DNA from: Humulus lupulus
Taxonomy: Eukaryota; Streptophyta; Magnoliopsida; Rosales; Cannabaceae
Direction: 5' to 3'
Length of the DNA: 64,000 nucleotides
Assembly (NCBI RefSeq): GCF_963169125.1
Contig: NC_084798.1
Span: 101,139,970-101,203,969 of the forward strand
Shown here: piece after piece, positions 1 through 11,272 of the stretch
Position numbering within the stretch: the first letter of the stretch is position 1
Layout: each line of letters opens with the position of its first letter
Translations under genes and position numbers: made by a program
The notes under the pieces: generated by a model
The model's database searches: none
The model's input: the letters and a program-made list of their open reading frames with translations, nothing else
What the model was told of the DNA's origin: nothing

Positions 1-1461
1 ATGAACAAAGCAGTGTTCTTTTTGTATACGAGAGATAGATATGGTGGTGAACTTGGCAAGCCCACTTTCTCAGCTGCGCTCAAACAATTATAGTTTCAAT
101 TTCTTTCTATTATATATAAATATAATCGAATTAAAAACAAGAAACATATAATTAACTTCACCCAAATTCGAAATGATCCTGGCATGCATATTGCAGACAC
201 GTGGTGTCAACTCTCAACTCTTGGGTGGCAAACTTTTTATCTATCCCACGTAGAATAAAGTTAATTTTACAACCTTTTAACTTTTTAACTAGTGCATTAC
301 TCATGGAATTCCAAAAAAAAAAAGAAAAGAAAAGAAATGAAAAAACAACAACAGAAACAAAAAAGAGAGTGGCCTTCACTGAATGAGAGGCTCACCGCTC
401 ATAATGTTCACATACAAATACACTTGATCTAAAAGGCAAAGTAGGTAACATGTCTTTTCGGCTTTTTGGGATCATGAGACTCACTGAAAACTGAGCCCAC
501 CTCATTTGTCATTTCAAATATAATCTTCCACCATTAACCATTATTTTTTGCTAGTATATTCAATATAAACATATGGATGTAGATATTAAAACATATTAAT
601 ATATATAAATATATTCATTATATTGGGCTAGAAGAAAACAATTAAATACCATTTACTATGTACACTCTACAAGCATATCGTGAATTATTACAAGATCGAA
701 AATGTGTGGTCATAGATAGATCTGTTCTTTTTCTTTTCTTGGGGTTTCTTGGTGTAAGACCAAAACATTTGATCTTTTAGAGTTTCCTTTGTTATCCCTA
801 GGAAGATGAGCAAAACACACCGTTTCAGTAGGATGTGTTATAGCAGGGGCAACACTTGGTTCTCATAAGAACTATGAAACAATGATCTTTCCAACAATCC
901 GAATCTTTTATATTTCAAAGAAAGGTGGAGCGTTTTAAGAAAGAATAATTAATTAATTTTCTAATTATATTAATTAATCTCTTTCTTAATTAGATTTTGT
1001 CCATAAGTACAACGGGCTTGAGTAAAATATTAGGGGGGGCAAAACATGTTTCAATAAAAGTTATATAGAAAATGAGTATGCATATCTATTTAATTTTTAA
1101 AATCTTTTTATATTAAAATTATAAGGAAAGAGAAAAAGGACACTGCCTCCGCCCTAGCTTGTTAGTGTATAAATAGCAGGGTGATAACCTGGGTAGTTAA
1201 ACAATTGGTTTCTTATAATGTTTTTAAAAAACGTAAGTAGTCTGACTTTAACGTATTTTGTATATATTAAATGCAGTTTTATTGAAATAATAATTGATGA
1301 CGGCCTAACGTTATATACACAATAAACTCATGAGATAGGGAAAGGAGTTATTATCATACCAACGTGAACAAGTAGTATATGCATAACAATCTCTTACTCT
1401 CTCCTCTCTCTCTATATATAGATATATAGTATTAATTAAATTAACACAGTATATATCATAC
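1..1461. other. AT-rich stretch, no exon recognised
   Basis: No coding stretch with family similarity is visible on either strand. It contains an A/G-rich low-complexity tract near 308-350 and CT/TA runs near 1390-1430. Because the GDSL exon at 1462-1759 reads leftwards and ends in a splice donor, at least the right part of this stretch should be its first intron. No second GDSL exon (the family's oxyanion-hole Gly and Asn blocks) was found here, so that intron is longer than 1.4 kb or the rest of the gene is lost. Confidence 0.6.
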
Positions 1462-1759
1462 CTAGAAAATCTGCAGCATTCCGGCCATTACAGAATCTCC
1501 CAGTAGGTTTTTTGCCCGGAAAATCGATGCCGTTATGAGGAAAGTTAGCCTTGGCAAGAGACAAGGCTAAGTGATTGTTGTTACCCACATCCACTAAAGA
1601 GTCACCAAAGACATATATGGCTGGAGTAACCTTCTGAGCTTCTGAGCAGGAGTATTGGAAGAGAGAAAAGATGATGCAGAAGAAGAATAACAAGGAACCC
1701 ATTGAGAAAATGTTATTATAAGGTATCGATCTTTCTCTTGAACTCCAACCACAACTCAC
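1462..1759 (-). CDS. GDSL esterase/lipase, exon 1 only (partial)
   Basis: This is the first exon of a plant SGNH/GDSL hydrolase, a secreted serine esterase or lipase acting on acyl esters. The reading frame shows a hydrophobic signal peptide (MGSLLFFFCIIFSLFQYSCS), then the family's block I, YVFGDSLVDVGNNNHL, where the Ser of GDS is the nucleophile, then GRFCNGRNAADFLG, which ends exon 1 in many family members. The exon stops at 1462 with a good donor (CTAG/GTATG on the minus strand) after the first base of a codon. Two in-frame starts exist: 1759 and 1702. The second places the signal peptide at the N terminus as usual; the first adds 19 polar residues before it. Full-length proteins have about 350 residues in about five exons, and the other exons are not visible down to base 1. 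It may continue beyond the window or be a remnant. Confidence 0.8.
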
Positions 1760-1823
1760 ATTTATTAAGTCTAATAAATGTGTATTTGTGGGGGCAGTGA
1801 AAGGTTTGGGCTGGTTTGCTTTG

Positions 1824-1831
1824 TTTTTATA
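1824..1831 (-). promoter_or_regulatory. TATA box of the GDSL gene
   Basis: The minus strand reads CTATAAAAAC here, 65 bp upstream of the first in-frame ATG (1759) and about 120 bp upstream of the ATG that begins the signal peptide (1702). A start about 30 bp downstream would give a leader of roughly 40 or 95 bases, normal for a plant gene. No other element was assigned. Confidence 0.5.
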
Positions 1832-1832
1832 G

Positions 1833-3984
1833 TAAGTTGATCAACATCAAGTAGTGTTGATTAGCTTCTATATATGTGTGAAGAGAAATTTGTACATTTT
1901 CATACCGTGTGGGGTCCACTAATATTCTCACTACACCAGAAATATATATTATTATGCTGTTTTGTTTATATTTAATTTTCTGGTCTAATTTCATTTTGTT
2001 GAATTTAAATGAACCCGTTGAAATATGACAGGAATGAAAGCAAATAATGATTTATTTGACTTGTATGCATGACATTATAATGTCGTCAGAGTGTTATCTA
2101 ATATTGCTGCATGTGTAAAACCTAATTTAATTTAGGCAATTATGGACACATGATACATGGACTTAAAAAAGCTGTGTTAATTTACCACTAGAGTCAATAA
2201 ATGTGTCCAAAGAAGAGATTGCGTTCGCCTTTAATTGAAGTGTTTCGAGTTAATTTTGTTGACGTAGGTACAATACTTGCATCTTCTTCATATAATAGGA
2301 CAGTTAAACCATATAATGTTAGTGTCTTCTTCTTTTGCTGGAATATAATGCATGTTATAGTGTACTTATTGCTTAACATTATGTGGTTTATTTTTGTGTA
2401 AGCTTTTAATTTATTTTTGTCAGCTATTTTTAAAGTTTGAATTTTATAAGTAGGTCCTATCAGAAGTATCGCATCTGGACCCCATGATATATATATCTAC
2501 AATTTATTTATATATTTTTTAAATTGAAAAATCTCTTCTAGCTAGGTTTTACTGTTTACATTCTTGGCTGAGCGTAACGTCCAGTTCATGCTGACCAGGA
2601 AAAAAATTAGATGCACCGTCCCACTCTATCCACTACCAATTGTCTTTCTCTTTCTCCTTTACTGGCTAGCTAAAAAATCTTGAATTTTATTATAATAAGA
2701 ACAAAAGAAAGAAAGTAAAAGATATTATAACAGTTTTGTATTTAATCATTTTGAACATCTCTGATGTTCGGATTCCACATGGGTTTGGCTTACACATGCC
2801 TTTGCCAATCATGCAAATGTCATTTTATAATATTGCTAGTTTTATGACAAATGGAAAATGAAGAAATGTAATCAAATCTGGTGAGATTGTGACTTATTCT
2901 TTATCATGTTATATATTTTCATGCTAAATTTTCCTCTTATATATTAGTAACTCTGTCGATCCTCAAAGAGAGAGCACATTTTAGAGAAAGCAACATTTTG
3001 TCATATATGTCTGTCTGTATGTAAGATATTTATTCAATGTGTTTATATTCTAATCCTTAGCAATATTATCTGGAGTTAGAATTGGGCACCAAGCGATTGG
3101 TTGACACTCACTTCCTAAAAAGAGGAAAATATATCGTGTTAAAAATCTAGTAATAATTCTATATTCCACACGCATGCACTATTCTTGAAGTAATAACTTC
3201 TGTACACAAGTTTAAATTTTGATCAAATGTTCGGTTGTCTGACATCAGTAACCAGTCCATATACGTGTCCCACCCTATAATATTTCTCTGATGGTGAAAC
3301 TGTTATTAGGTGTCACTGATGAGAATATTAAAACATATCATATCATATATATATACACACGCATATATGTATAAACACATATACGCATATATGTATAAAC
3401 ACATATACATGGCTAAGCCCAATTGACTATAATGATTATGCATCAATGCCAAACGAGTGGTTCTAGTTATCTGAAGTCTGAACTGGTTATGTATGTATGT
3501 GTGGTGTCAATAGGCCTAATATTGCCAGACAAAGTCACTGCGTACTAAGCTATACATATGTAAGTCAAAATTTTGTCTTGTTTTCTTTGGTCCGCTTATT
3601 AGTAGTCTCTATCGATCCAGCCCATTTTCTAGGAAAATTAAACTCTAGTGCAGTATGAACAAATTTCATTGATATTTTTATTTAGTTATATATATGCCGA
3701 CATGTTTATTTTCTCTATATATATAGTTTAGGTCAATAATGCATATGACTTTTTATTATTATTTTATATCATACTAGTGTAATCATTCCCATCACCGACT
3801 AATAGGACTAATAAGTTAATGAAATGGAATCAACAGTACTCGATGAAAATCAGTAGCTGAGGATATTCTTATTTGTAGGAAGAGTTTTGTACAGACGAGA
3901 AAAAGGAGGGAAAACAAAAATGAAACTAACAGACTAATCAGATTAAACAAACCCAACTAATAGTTAGTTCTAACACACCCCCTC
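1833..3984. other. Non-coding flank, no gene seen
   Basis: AT-rich DNA upstream of the GDSL exon and left of the transposon block. Short open frames here (for example near 2200-2400) overlap on both strands, resemble no family and have no codon bias I can see. The only structure noted is the 24 bp tandem duplication at 3361-3408. The right boundary is the TG start of Copia-1 at 3985. Confidence 0.55.
3361..3408. repeat. 24 bp perfect tandem duplication
   Basis: Bases 3361-3384 and 3385-3408 are identical (unit begins GCATATATGTAT and ends CACATATAC). The preceding bases are an ATAC/ACAC microsatellite-like run, so slippage is the likely origin. Confidence 0.9.
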
Positions 3985-4192
3985 TGTGATATTATTGGCT
4001 GCTATCTTATGGCTGTTATGTTTACTGTTACTATAACCAAATTCTGTTATGTTCAGTAAGCCTTGAGTATTTGTCTATATATATACTCAAGACTTGGCAT
4101 TTTAGACTGTAACTTGTAATAAGAGATTACTAATCAATAAAGACTGTTGAGAGCTGGTTTCCCCGTGGATGTAGGCTGTTTAATACAACTGA

Positions 4193-4223
4193 CACCACAA
4201 CAAAAAAGGCCATTTGCGTCAGT
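4193..4223. repeat. CACTA left terminal inverted repeat
   Basis: It matches the reverse complement of 13119-13149 at about 26 of 31 positions. The core ACAAAAAAGG is identical. Position 4 of the terminus is C rather than the T of CACTA. Confidence 0.9.
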
Positions 4224-4280
4224 TTAGCACTGCCACAGTTGAGTTTTTGCGTCAGTGTACTATGTGACGCAATTGCTCAT

Positions 4281-4378
4281 GACGCAAACCAGAGTGTCAT
4301 TTGCATCAGTGGGGCACTGCCACAAATGCCAGTTTGTGGCAGTGCCCCACTGACGCAAATGACACTCTGGTTTGCGTC
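4281..4378. repeat. Subterminal 46 bp inverted repeat (left side)
   Basis: Arm 4281-4326 and arm 4333-4378 are complementary with a single mismatch, separated by the 6-base loop TGCCAG. Each arm contains the repeated motif GCGTCAGTGGGGCACTG (GCATCAGT in the left arm). Read as RNA in either direction this folds into a long hairpin. Further motif copies lie on both sides, about 4205-4440. Confidence 0.95.
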
Positions 4379-4731
4379 AGTGGGGCACTGCCACAAATGT
4401 TAAAAACGAGTATTTTTTGCGTCAGTTGGGCACTGTCACATAAAGTATTAACCAGGGAAGTTGCAAATGTTTATGCCAATTTCCCTGGCCTGTTTTGATA
4501 AAAATAATCAGCAGCAGAAACAGAAAAAACAGCAGCAGAAACAGAAAAACAGCAGTATGAACAGAAAAACAACAATATAAGTTTTTATAAACATTTATCT
4601 AGAGTTAACATTTGTGATCAAAACTATAAAAGTAATTCAAATATCAAAGTTAATATATGTACTCTTGTGTTCTAAATTTCTAAGTGTCAAACCTACTTAA
4701 ACTAAAATTTCCTCACCCACTTGCTCATTTG

Positions 4732-7700
4732 CTAATTGAGATACGCTATAATTGATTCAGTCCACTCATCCCGTATCTCGTTGATTTCGTCAGCCGAATA
4801 TGGACTCGTATTCGTAAACTAATTAGAAAATATTTAAAATAATAAGTTACAAATAATCATCCAAATAAAATCATGAACAATAGTTTAAATGAAAATTAAA
4901 AAGCAAAACAATACCTCATTTTTCAAGTAGGCCTTCGGTCTAGGCTGTGAAATTAAGTCTCTAGCAAATTTCATAATGTAAAAGCCACACTCGGTTGGCC
5001 CAGTCTGGTTTCGACACTATTACAACATAGTTATCCAAAGTTAAGTATTATATTTAGTAAGTTATTATAATAAAAATATGTCAAAAAGTTGAATACGATA
5101 AGTAATATTATTTACTTACCTTAGGAACACAAACTTTTAGATTGATTGACTCTTTTAGTCTTCGGTGTGTATCATATTGATCCAACGCCCTGCACACAAT
5201 ATTAATATTTACCCATATATGAGTTTGAAATAAAATCATAAATTAACTAAGTAAAATGAAAAACTTACATGATAATTATCTCCTTGATTTCCGGACGGAA
5301 ATGTGAGTTTACAGGATCCAAAAAAGCTACCGAATGACTGTGGGGCTGAATTAATACTAACATCCAATGAAGGCTGTAATAAAAAACATTGTGTAAGATA
5401 TTTATCAATAAACAAAATATATGAATATAAAATTAAGTTGACTTACTTGTTGTTCCAAGGACAAATTAGAAACTGTGTCTCTAGCTCCATCTGTAGAAAC
5501 CGATCAAAGAGATTTTTAGCACGTATTTCATTGGTTCCTGCATTAGTGGACACTAAAGCGGGATGCATGAAAGTGTACATGTGGTTCAATCCCTTCGTTT
5601 GCAACAAATCATCGAGGAATCTACATATAATTAAAAAAGTTAATAAACTATTAAATTTCAAGTTAAACTAAATAAGCTAAGATTATAAACACCATTGTAC
5701 CTCATATATAATGCTAGCTCAGTCTGTCCAATCATCTCATAGTTGCACAAGTGGAGGATATCATCTTTCCCTAATAGAGCGATAGTTTCGAATCCAAATA
5801 CCCTTTCAACAATTGGAATCTCTACCACGCGGTCAGCTTGCCATTTATCAATAAACTTCACCAAACACCTCAATATTTTTGAGATAGGCACTTCTGTAGG
5901 CTCCTATGTCAATGCCTTTATTCTTTTTTTTTTGATTGTCTTGGTTGTTGAGTAGAGGGCGCAAGTGGCTCTTTTGTTTGTTGATTAGTAAGAACCCAAT
6001 GTTGTGGCCATCCAACATCATACCCGACTGCTTGTCCAACCAATGTATAACCTTCCATTGTAAGCGGATATGGTAAACTAGCGTTCTCTTGAATGGCTAC
6101 CTCAACTCTGACACGATAATTTCCAGGAGGCAGTTGAACGCTATGTATTTCTGTGCAACAGGTACTTATAAGTTTCCCCTCTGCAACTATATTTTGTGTC
6201 GAACCAAGACACAACTTACAATTAATCTGTTACATTCCAATTAATCTGTTAGACTTTTCGATAAACTAGTTTATTTTTACTGTATCAAATATATGCAATA
6301 ATGAATTAATAAGAAACTATTACCTCCTCAGGAAAATTTGACTGTGGTGGTGGGGGAGCACATGGTGCCTGCGTCGGTGGTGGAGGAGCAAGTGGTAGCT
6401 GTGAGGGTGGTCGGTGAGCATATGATGTCCATGTCGGTGGTGGCGGAGCCTGTTGTGCCTGTGTCGGTGGTGGAGGGGCATATGGTGCGTGTGGTGTGTT
6501 TGAGGCTCCTCCTACACCCGAACCAGATGCATTTGATGATCCAAATGCACCGCTCTGTTGAGATGCAATATGCGCCATCAACTGGTTTAACTTTTCCTCC
6601 TGTTGACGTGCCCTTTCTTCAGATTGACGCCATTTCTCTTCAAGGTCTTTATAACGAGCATCTTCCAAACCTTTTTGTTTGTGATTGAATCTTTTTGACG
6701 GTGGGACATGAAAAAATTGACGGGGAGCGACATGTGCACCGATCCCCCTAACACGTCCCCCATGCTCTGGAGTGCCTAATGCCATTGTTAGTATATCGTT
6801 TGAACCTTCCTCCACCAACTCGCCTTCTGCTACTTTTTGCCTGTATTCCGCCTATATACATAGTAAATAAATCGGTTAGAATTTAACACACAGATTAATC
6901 ATTACAATTATTTTAAAAAATTGAAGAACACTTACAATCTTATTGACCACATCTCGAGCTTCTTCATCAATAACTTCTCGATTCTTGTTCATCCGTGCCT
7001 GTGTCCACAACTCAGCTCTGTCATATTCGGTCAACTCGTGACCCAATTCCTCTTCCAGTTTTTGCTCTACCAGTGCATAACCACCACGCCCTGAGTGATG
7101 TGGATACTTGTTCTGAGCCCGAGCATTTTTTTCTTGTTTTCTCATCTCTTCCCAGTCTGGGGTTAGTCTTTTTGCAACAAAATTCTTCCAATCTTCTGGT
7201 TTGTAATACTCGATGTACTCTGATGGCGGCTTGGCAAGAAGCTGAGGAGCTACATTCTTATATACATATATAAGATCTTTTGTTAGTCTTGTTTTCCAAT
7301 TTCTCCATGTTTTTCCTGCTTCTTTGAGGACGTCTGTTTTTGAAGAATTTGGAAGTTTGAACGTTTCCTGCACAAACGAACCCAAAAATATTAAACTTTT
7401 TTCAATATATTAATTCGTTATGATAAATTTAATAGTCAATATTATAGGTTACCTGTATTTGACCCCATAAAGTCTCTTTTTTATCCTTTGGCATTTGTTT
7501 CCAATTGTCGATATCTAAAGGAAGGGTTGTGCGTGATAGAAGACCGATGGTGCTGTTCATCTTGATCCCCCCTTTTCCCATCGTTCGACCAAAACGATTG
7601 TACTCGACCTCATAATTGCGACCCTCACTTCTTGCTTTGAATACATCACTACAGTTTGATTTACCCCTATATTTTTTCTTGTGTATTTGTTGGTGCGGTA

Positions 7701-7774
7701 GGATTAATCCCCTCTAGACCATTACCATGATCATCAACAAACGGATCGCCATCTTCATCATATGATGGATCCAT
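4732..7774 (-). pseudogene. CACTA second gene: Transposase_24-like, DUF8039-like and Ulp1 protease
   Basis: Inferred exons (minus): 7774-7453, 7367-6936, 6851-6324, 6226-5701, 5620-5447, 5373-5269, 5189-5120, 5016-4915 and 4818-4732. Each junction has GT..AG and keeps the frame. N-terminal exons resemble Transposase_24 (VEYNRFGRTMGKGGIKMNST; WRNWKTRLTKDLIYVYKN). A coiled, Gln/Glu-rich then Pro-rich segment follows at 6330-6700. Then a DUF8039-like block (GYTLVGQAVGYDVGWPQHW), then a Ulp1/C48 cysteine protease with His in NNLHWMLVLIQP, Asp in AFLDPVN, and Gln and Cys in QTGPTECGFYIMKF. Such proteases remove SUMO-like modifiers; the role in CACTA elements is not settled. Damage: a one-base frame change near 7675, a frame change at the A-run near 5930 and an in-frame TAG just after it. 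Whether this is one gene or two is uncertain. Confidence 0.78.
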
Positions 7775-7870
7775 AATCAATGTACCTGCAATTTAGTAAA
7801 CACAAATATTATCTGGTATAAACTTCACAAAATACATAAAAACAAAATCATAAAATTAATATATATACCT

Positions 7871-10800
7871 TTAATTTTCTACCCACAACCCTTCACCATT
7901 CTCGCGTATATAGTCATCATCATTGTCAATGGTGACATCAATAGGCGGTGAATCAATAGTAAACGTTTCTTGTTCAAGTATAATGTCATCGCTCCCAGAC
8001 TCTTTGATCAGATAATCTTTCGGTTGACTTGTTAGGACAACTGACCATTGAGCATCTACTGGATCACTCACATAAAATACTTGCTTGGCTTGTGATGCCA
8101 TTATAAAGCAGTCAGATTTATCCTATTCGATTTAAGTCCACCAGTGTGAATCCTAAGTCATCTGTTTTGACCCCATTATCACTTTTCACCCAATCACACA
8201 AGAAGAATGGAATTCGAATAGTCACATAATCTAGTTCCCAAATTTCTTTGATCACCCTATAAAATGTCATATAACAATTTATGGGATTTTTATCTTTGGA
8301 ACTAGATATTTGAAAAGTCTGGGCGATAATAGTAACACCACTATTTTGTGTCTTTCTAATGTTATCACGTTCTACGGTGTTGAATTGAATACCGTGAATA
8401 TAATAGCATTGATACTTAATTACGCTCATTGAAGGACCTCGTGCTATCCATTTTAGTGTTTCAGACACTTTGTTTGTGGTGTTAATCAGAACCTAGAATA
8501 CAATAAAATAAAACAAAGTATATTAAATTCTAACAAGCTAAAATACAATAACACTCAAACAAGAACAACACAAGTATTTTACCTCATTCTCGAACCAAGT
8601 GCTGAAATTTCGATAATGTTCATCTTGTACCCATTTTTTATTCCGAGACTTATTAGGATAAGTAGTCTTGATCCAATTGAAATGTCCTCTTCAAGAAATA
8701 TCATTTATATCATTGTCAATATAATGAAAGAGAAAAATAAGATTGATCATGCATATGTATAAGAACTTACTCGATGTATGGTTGAACATCATCAATATTT
8801 TGTAAGACTAGGCGATGTGCTTCATCTCGATCAGATTTATTTACTTTAGAAACAACACCACCTCTACCACCTTTACTTATTTCAAACTCAATTTTAGAAA
8901 AACATAGTCCAATGCTCGCAACACCTGATAAGTATTCTGAGCAGAACTCCATTGCTTCTTCAACGATGTAGGATTCAACTATGCAACCCTCAGGTCTACT
9001 TCTATTTCTAACATAACCTTTTAAAACCTTCATATACCGTTCAAATGGGTACATCCATCTCAAGTATACTGGTCCACACAATTTTACTTCTCTCACCAAA
9101 TGAACTATTAAATGAACCATTATGTCAAAAAATGAAGGTGGGAAATACTGCTCCAACTCACACACAGTTATCACAATATTTGTTTGAAGATTGCCCAACT
9201 TCGACACATCTACCTCTTTACAACAAATAGATTTAAAGAAAAAGCATAGTTTGGTAATTGCATATCGAACTTTTTTGGGCAACACAGAGCGGATAGCTAC
9301 CGGTAGAAGATGTTCAAGTAGTGTATGATGGTCATGAGACTTCATTCCAACTAAATTCAAAATTTTCATATCTACCAGAGAAGAAATATTTGAAGAATAA
9401 CCTTCCGGTACTTTCACATTCGACAAAGAATGACATACACTTCATTTTTCTTCTTTAGACAGGGTATAACATGCAGGTGGTAAATATGTTCGTCTCTCAC
9501 CAACCTTTGGTTGTAACTTACTGCGTATACCCATTACTTTTAAATCCAACCGAGCTTTGATTCCATCCTTACTTCGACCAGGAATATTCAGCAATGTACT
9601 AATTAAGCTATCTGACACGTTTTTCTCAATGTGCATTATATTCAAGTTGTGCCGCAAAACCAAATGCTCCCAATACTCAAGCTAAAAAAAAAATAGATTT
9701 CTTCTTCCAACAACCTGTCGCACCATCTACAACCTCCTTTGTTTTTTCACGTCTAACATTTTTTCTCTTATTTGTAAAATTTATAGGTTTTTCGAACTTG
9801 CATTGGACTTTGTTCAACTTTGTTAACAATTGTCCTCCAAGTAAAGGTGGTGGAGCCTTTCCAAATTCAGGTTTACCATTAAAGGCATCTGTCAAACTTC
9901 GAAATTTATGTTTTTCGGATAAGAACTTTCGGTGTCCCATATAACAAATCTTTCTAGAATGTTTTAAATATTCAGAATGAGTCCCTTCTTCACAAATGGG
10001 ACATGCCTTGTACCCTTTCACACTAAATCCAGAAAGATTACCTAAGGCTGGAAAATCATTAATAGTCCACAACAACACTGCTTTAAGATTAAAATTTTCT
10101 TTCTTATAAGCATCGTAAGCATTAACCCCCTCATACCACAATGTGCTCAAATAATCAATTAAAGGAGCTAGGTATACATCAATATCATTTCCAGGTTGTT
10201 TAGGACCAGATATCAACAAGGTCAACATGGTAAACTTCCTCTTCATACACAACCATGGTGGTAGATTATAGATGACTAGCATTACAGGCCAACAACTATA
10301 TTTACTACTAAGGGAATTGTGTGGATTAATTCCGTCAGCAGAAAGACCCAAACGAATATTCCTCGGTTCATTCCCAAATTTCGGCCATTTAACATCTACT
10401 GTTTTCCAAGCTGGCGAGTCAGCTGGATGTCTTAGCTTGCCATCCTTTACTCTATCTTTAGCATGCCAAATTAAATTTTTAGCATGATCATCATTTCGGT
10501 ACAACCTAACCAAACGAGGTATCGGTGGAAGATACCATAAAACCTTTGCAGGGACACCTTTTCTAACTGCATCTGAATTTTTTTTCTTTTGACATCTAGA
10601 CTCGCCACATGTCGGACATGCAATTGCATCAACAAATCTCTTTCGATATAAGATGCAATCGTTAGGACAAGCATGTATTTTTTCATATTGCATGCCTAAC
10701 GAACGCAATGTCTTCTTCCCTTCATAAAATGAAGACGGCATTTCATTACCTTCGGGTAATAATTCTCCTAAAAATGTTAACAACTCTGTCATTCCCTTAT

Positions 10801-11272
10801 CACTCCACCCATGTTTGGCTTTTAAGCTATACAACCTAAGCAGTGCTGATAATTTAGTGAACCTTATACAATTAAGGAAAATGGGTTTCTCAGCATCTTC
10901 TAAGATTGACTGAAATTTAATTGGATCCACATGTGATTCATATTGTGCATCATCAATCATCTCTGCAACATCATCAACTTCGTAATCAACATCAAAATAC
11001 TTATTATTCTTAGATGGTCCCTCATCAGCTCCTTTCATTCTTTCACCGTGCAAAAACCATACTTTATAACTTTTGTCTATTCCATTCCTAAATAAGTGGT
11101 CTTTTATTTTAAAAATTGGCATCCTCACAACGTTACCACACTTAACACATGGACAAGGAATACTATTAGGAGATTGAGTATTTCTTGCACAAAATTCCAA
11201 GAAAAACTCAACTCCATTCCTATATTTCATAGATAACCTATCCGCTGACATCCAATCTCTATCCATTGTCAA
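7871..11272 (-). pseudogene. TNP2-like CACTA transposase, frameshifted
   Basis: This is the catalytic transposase of the element. From the N terminus: a transposase-associated Cys-rich domain (MDRDWMSADRLSMKYRNGVE, then CPCVKC), then the TNP2/Transposase_21 core with GLSADGINPHNS (first catalytic Asp region), TINDFPALGNLSG and CPICEEGTH, then RHNLNIMHIEKNV and the DUF4218 region (LVDMKILNLVGMKSHDHH; YFPPSFFDIMVHLIVHLV), and after two small introns the DUF4216 region (VSETLKWIARGPSMSVIKYQ; FYVSDP). Exons: 11272-8771, 8688-8583 and 8492-7871, all GT..AG. Lesions: a length change in the A-run at 9684-9693 (T-run on the coding strand), a TGA at 9442-9444, and a 2 bp deletion near 8105. Everything else stays readable, so inactivation looks recent relative to the spread of the family. 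Confidence 0.9.

Noticed and set aside
158..386. Opposed open frames of 61 and 73 codons
   Set aside because: Both lie over the A-rich tract, overlap each other on opposite strands and show no family similarity or start context.
4301..4498. Open frame of 65 codons in the CACTA left end
   Set aside because: It is a translation of the subterminal hairpin repeat; the same applies to 12752-13024 at the right end.
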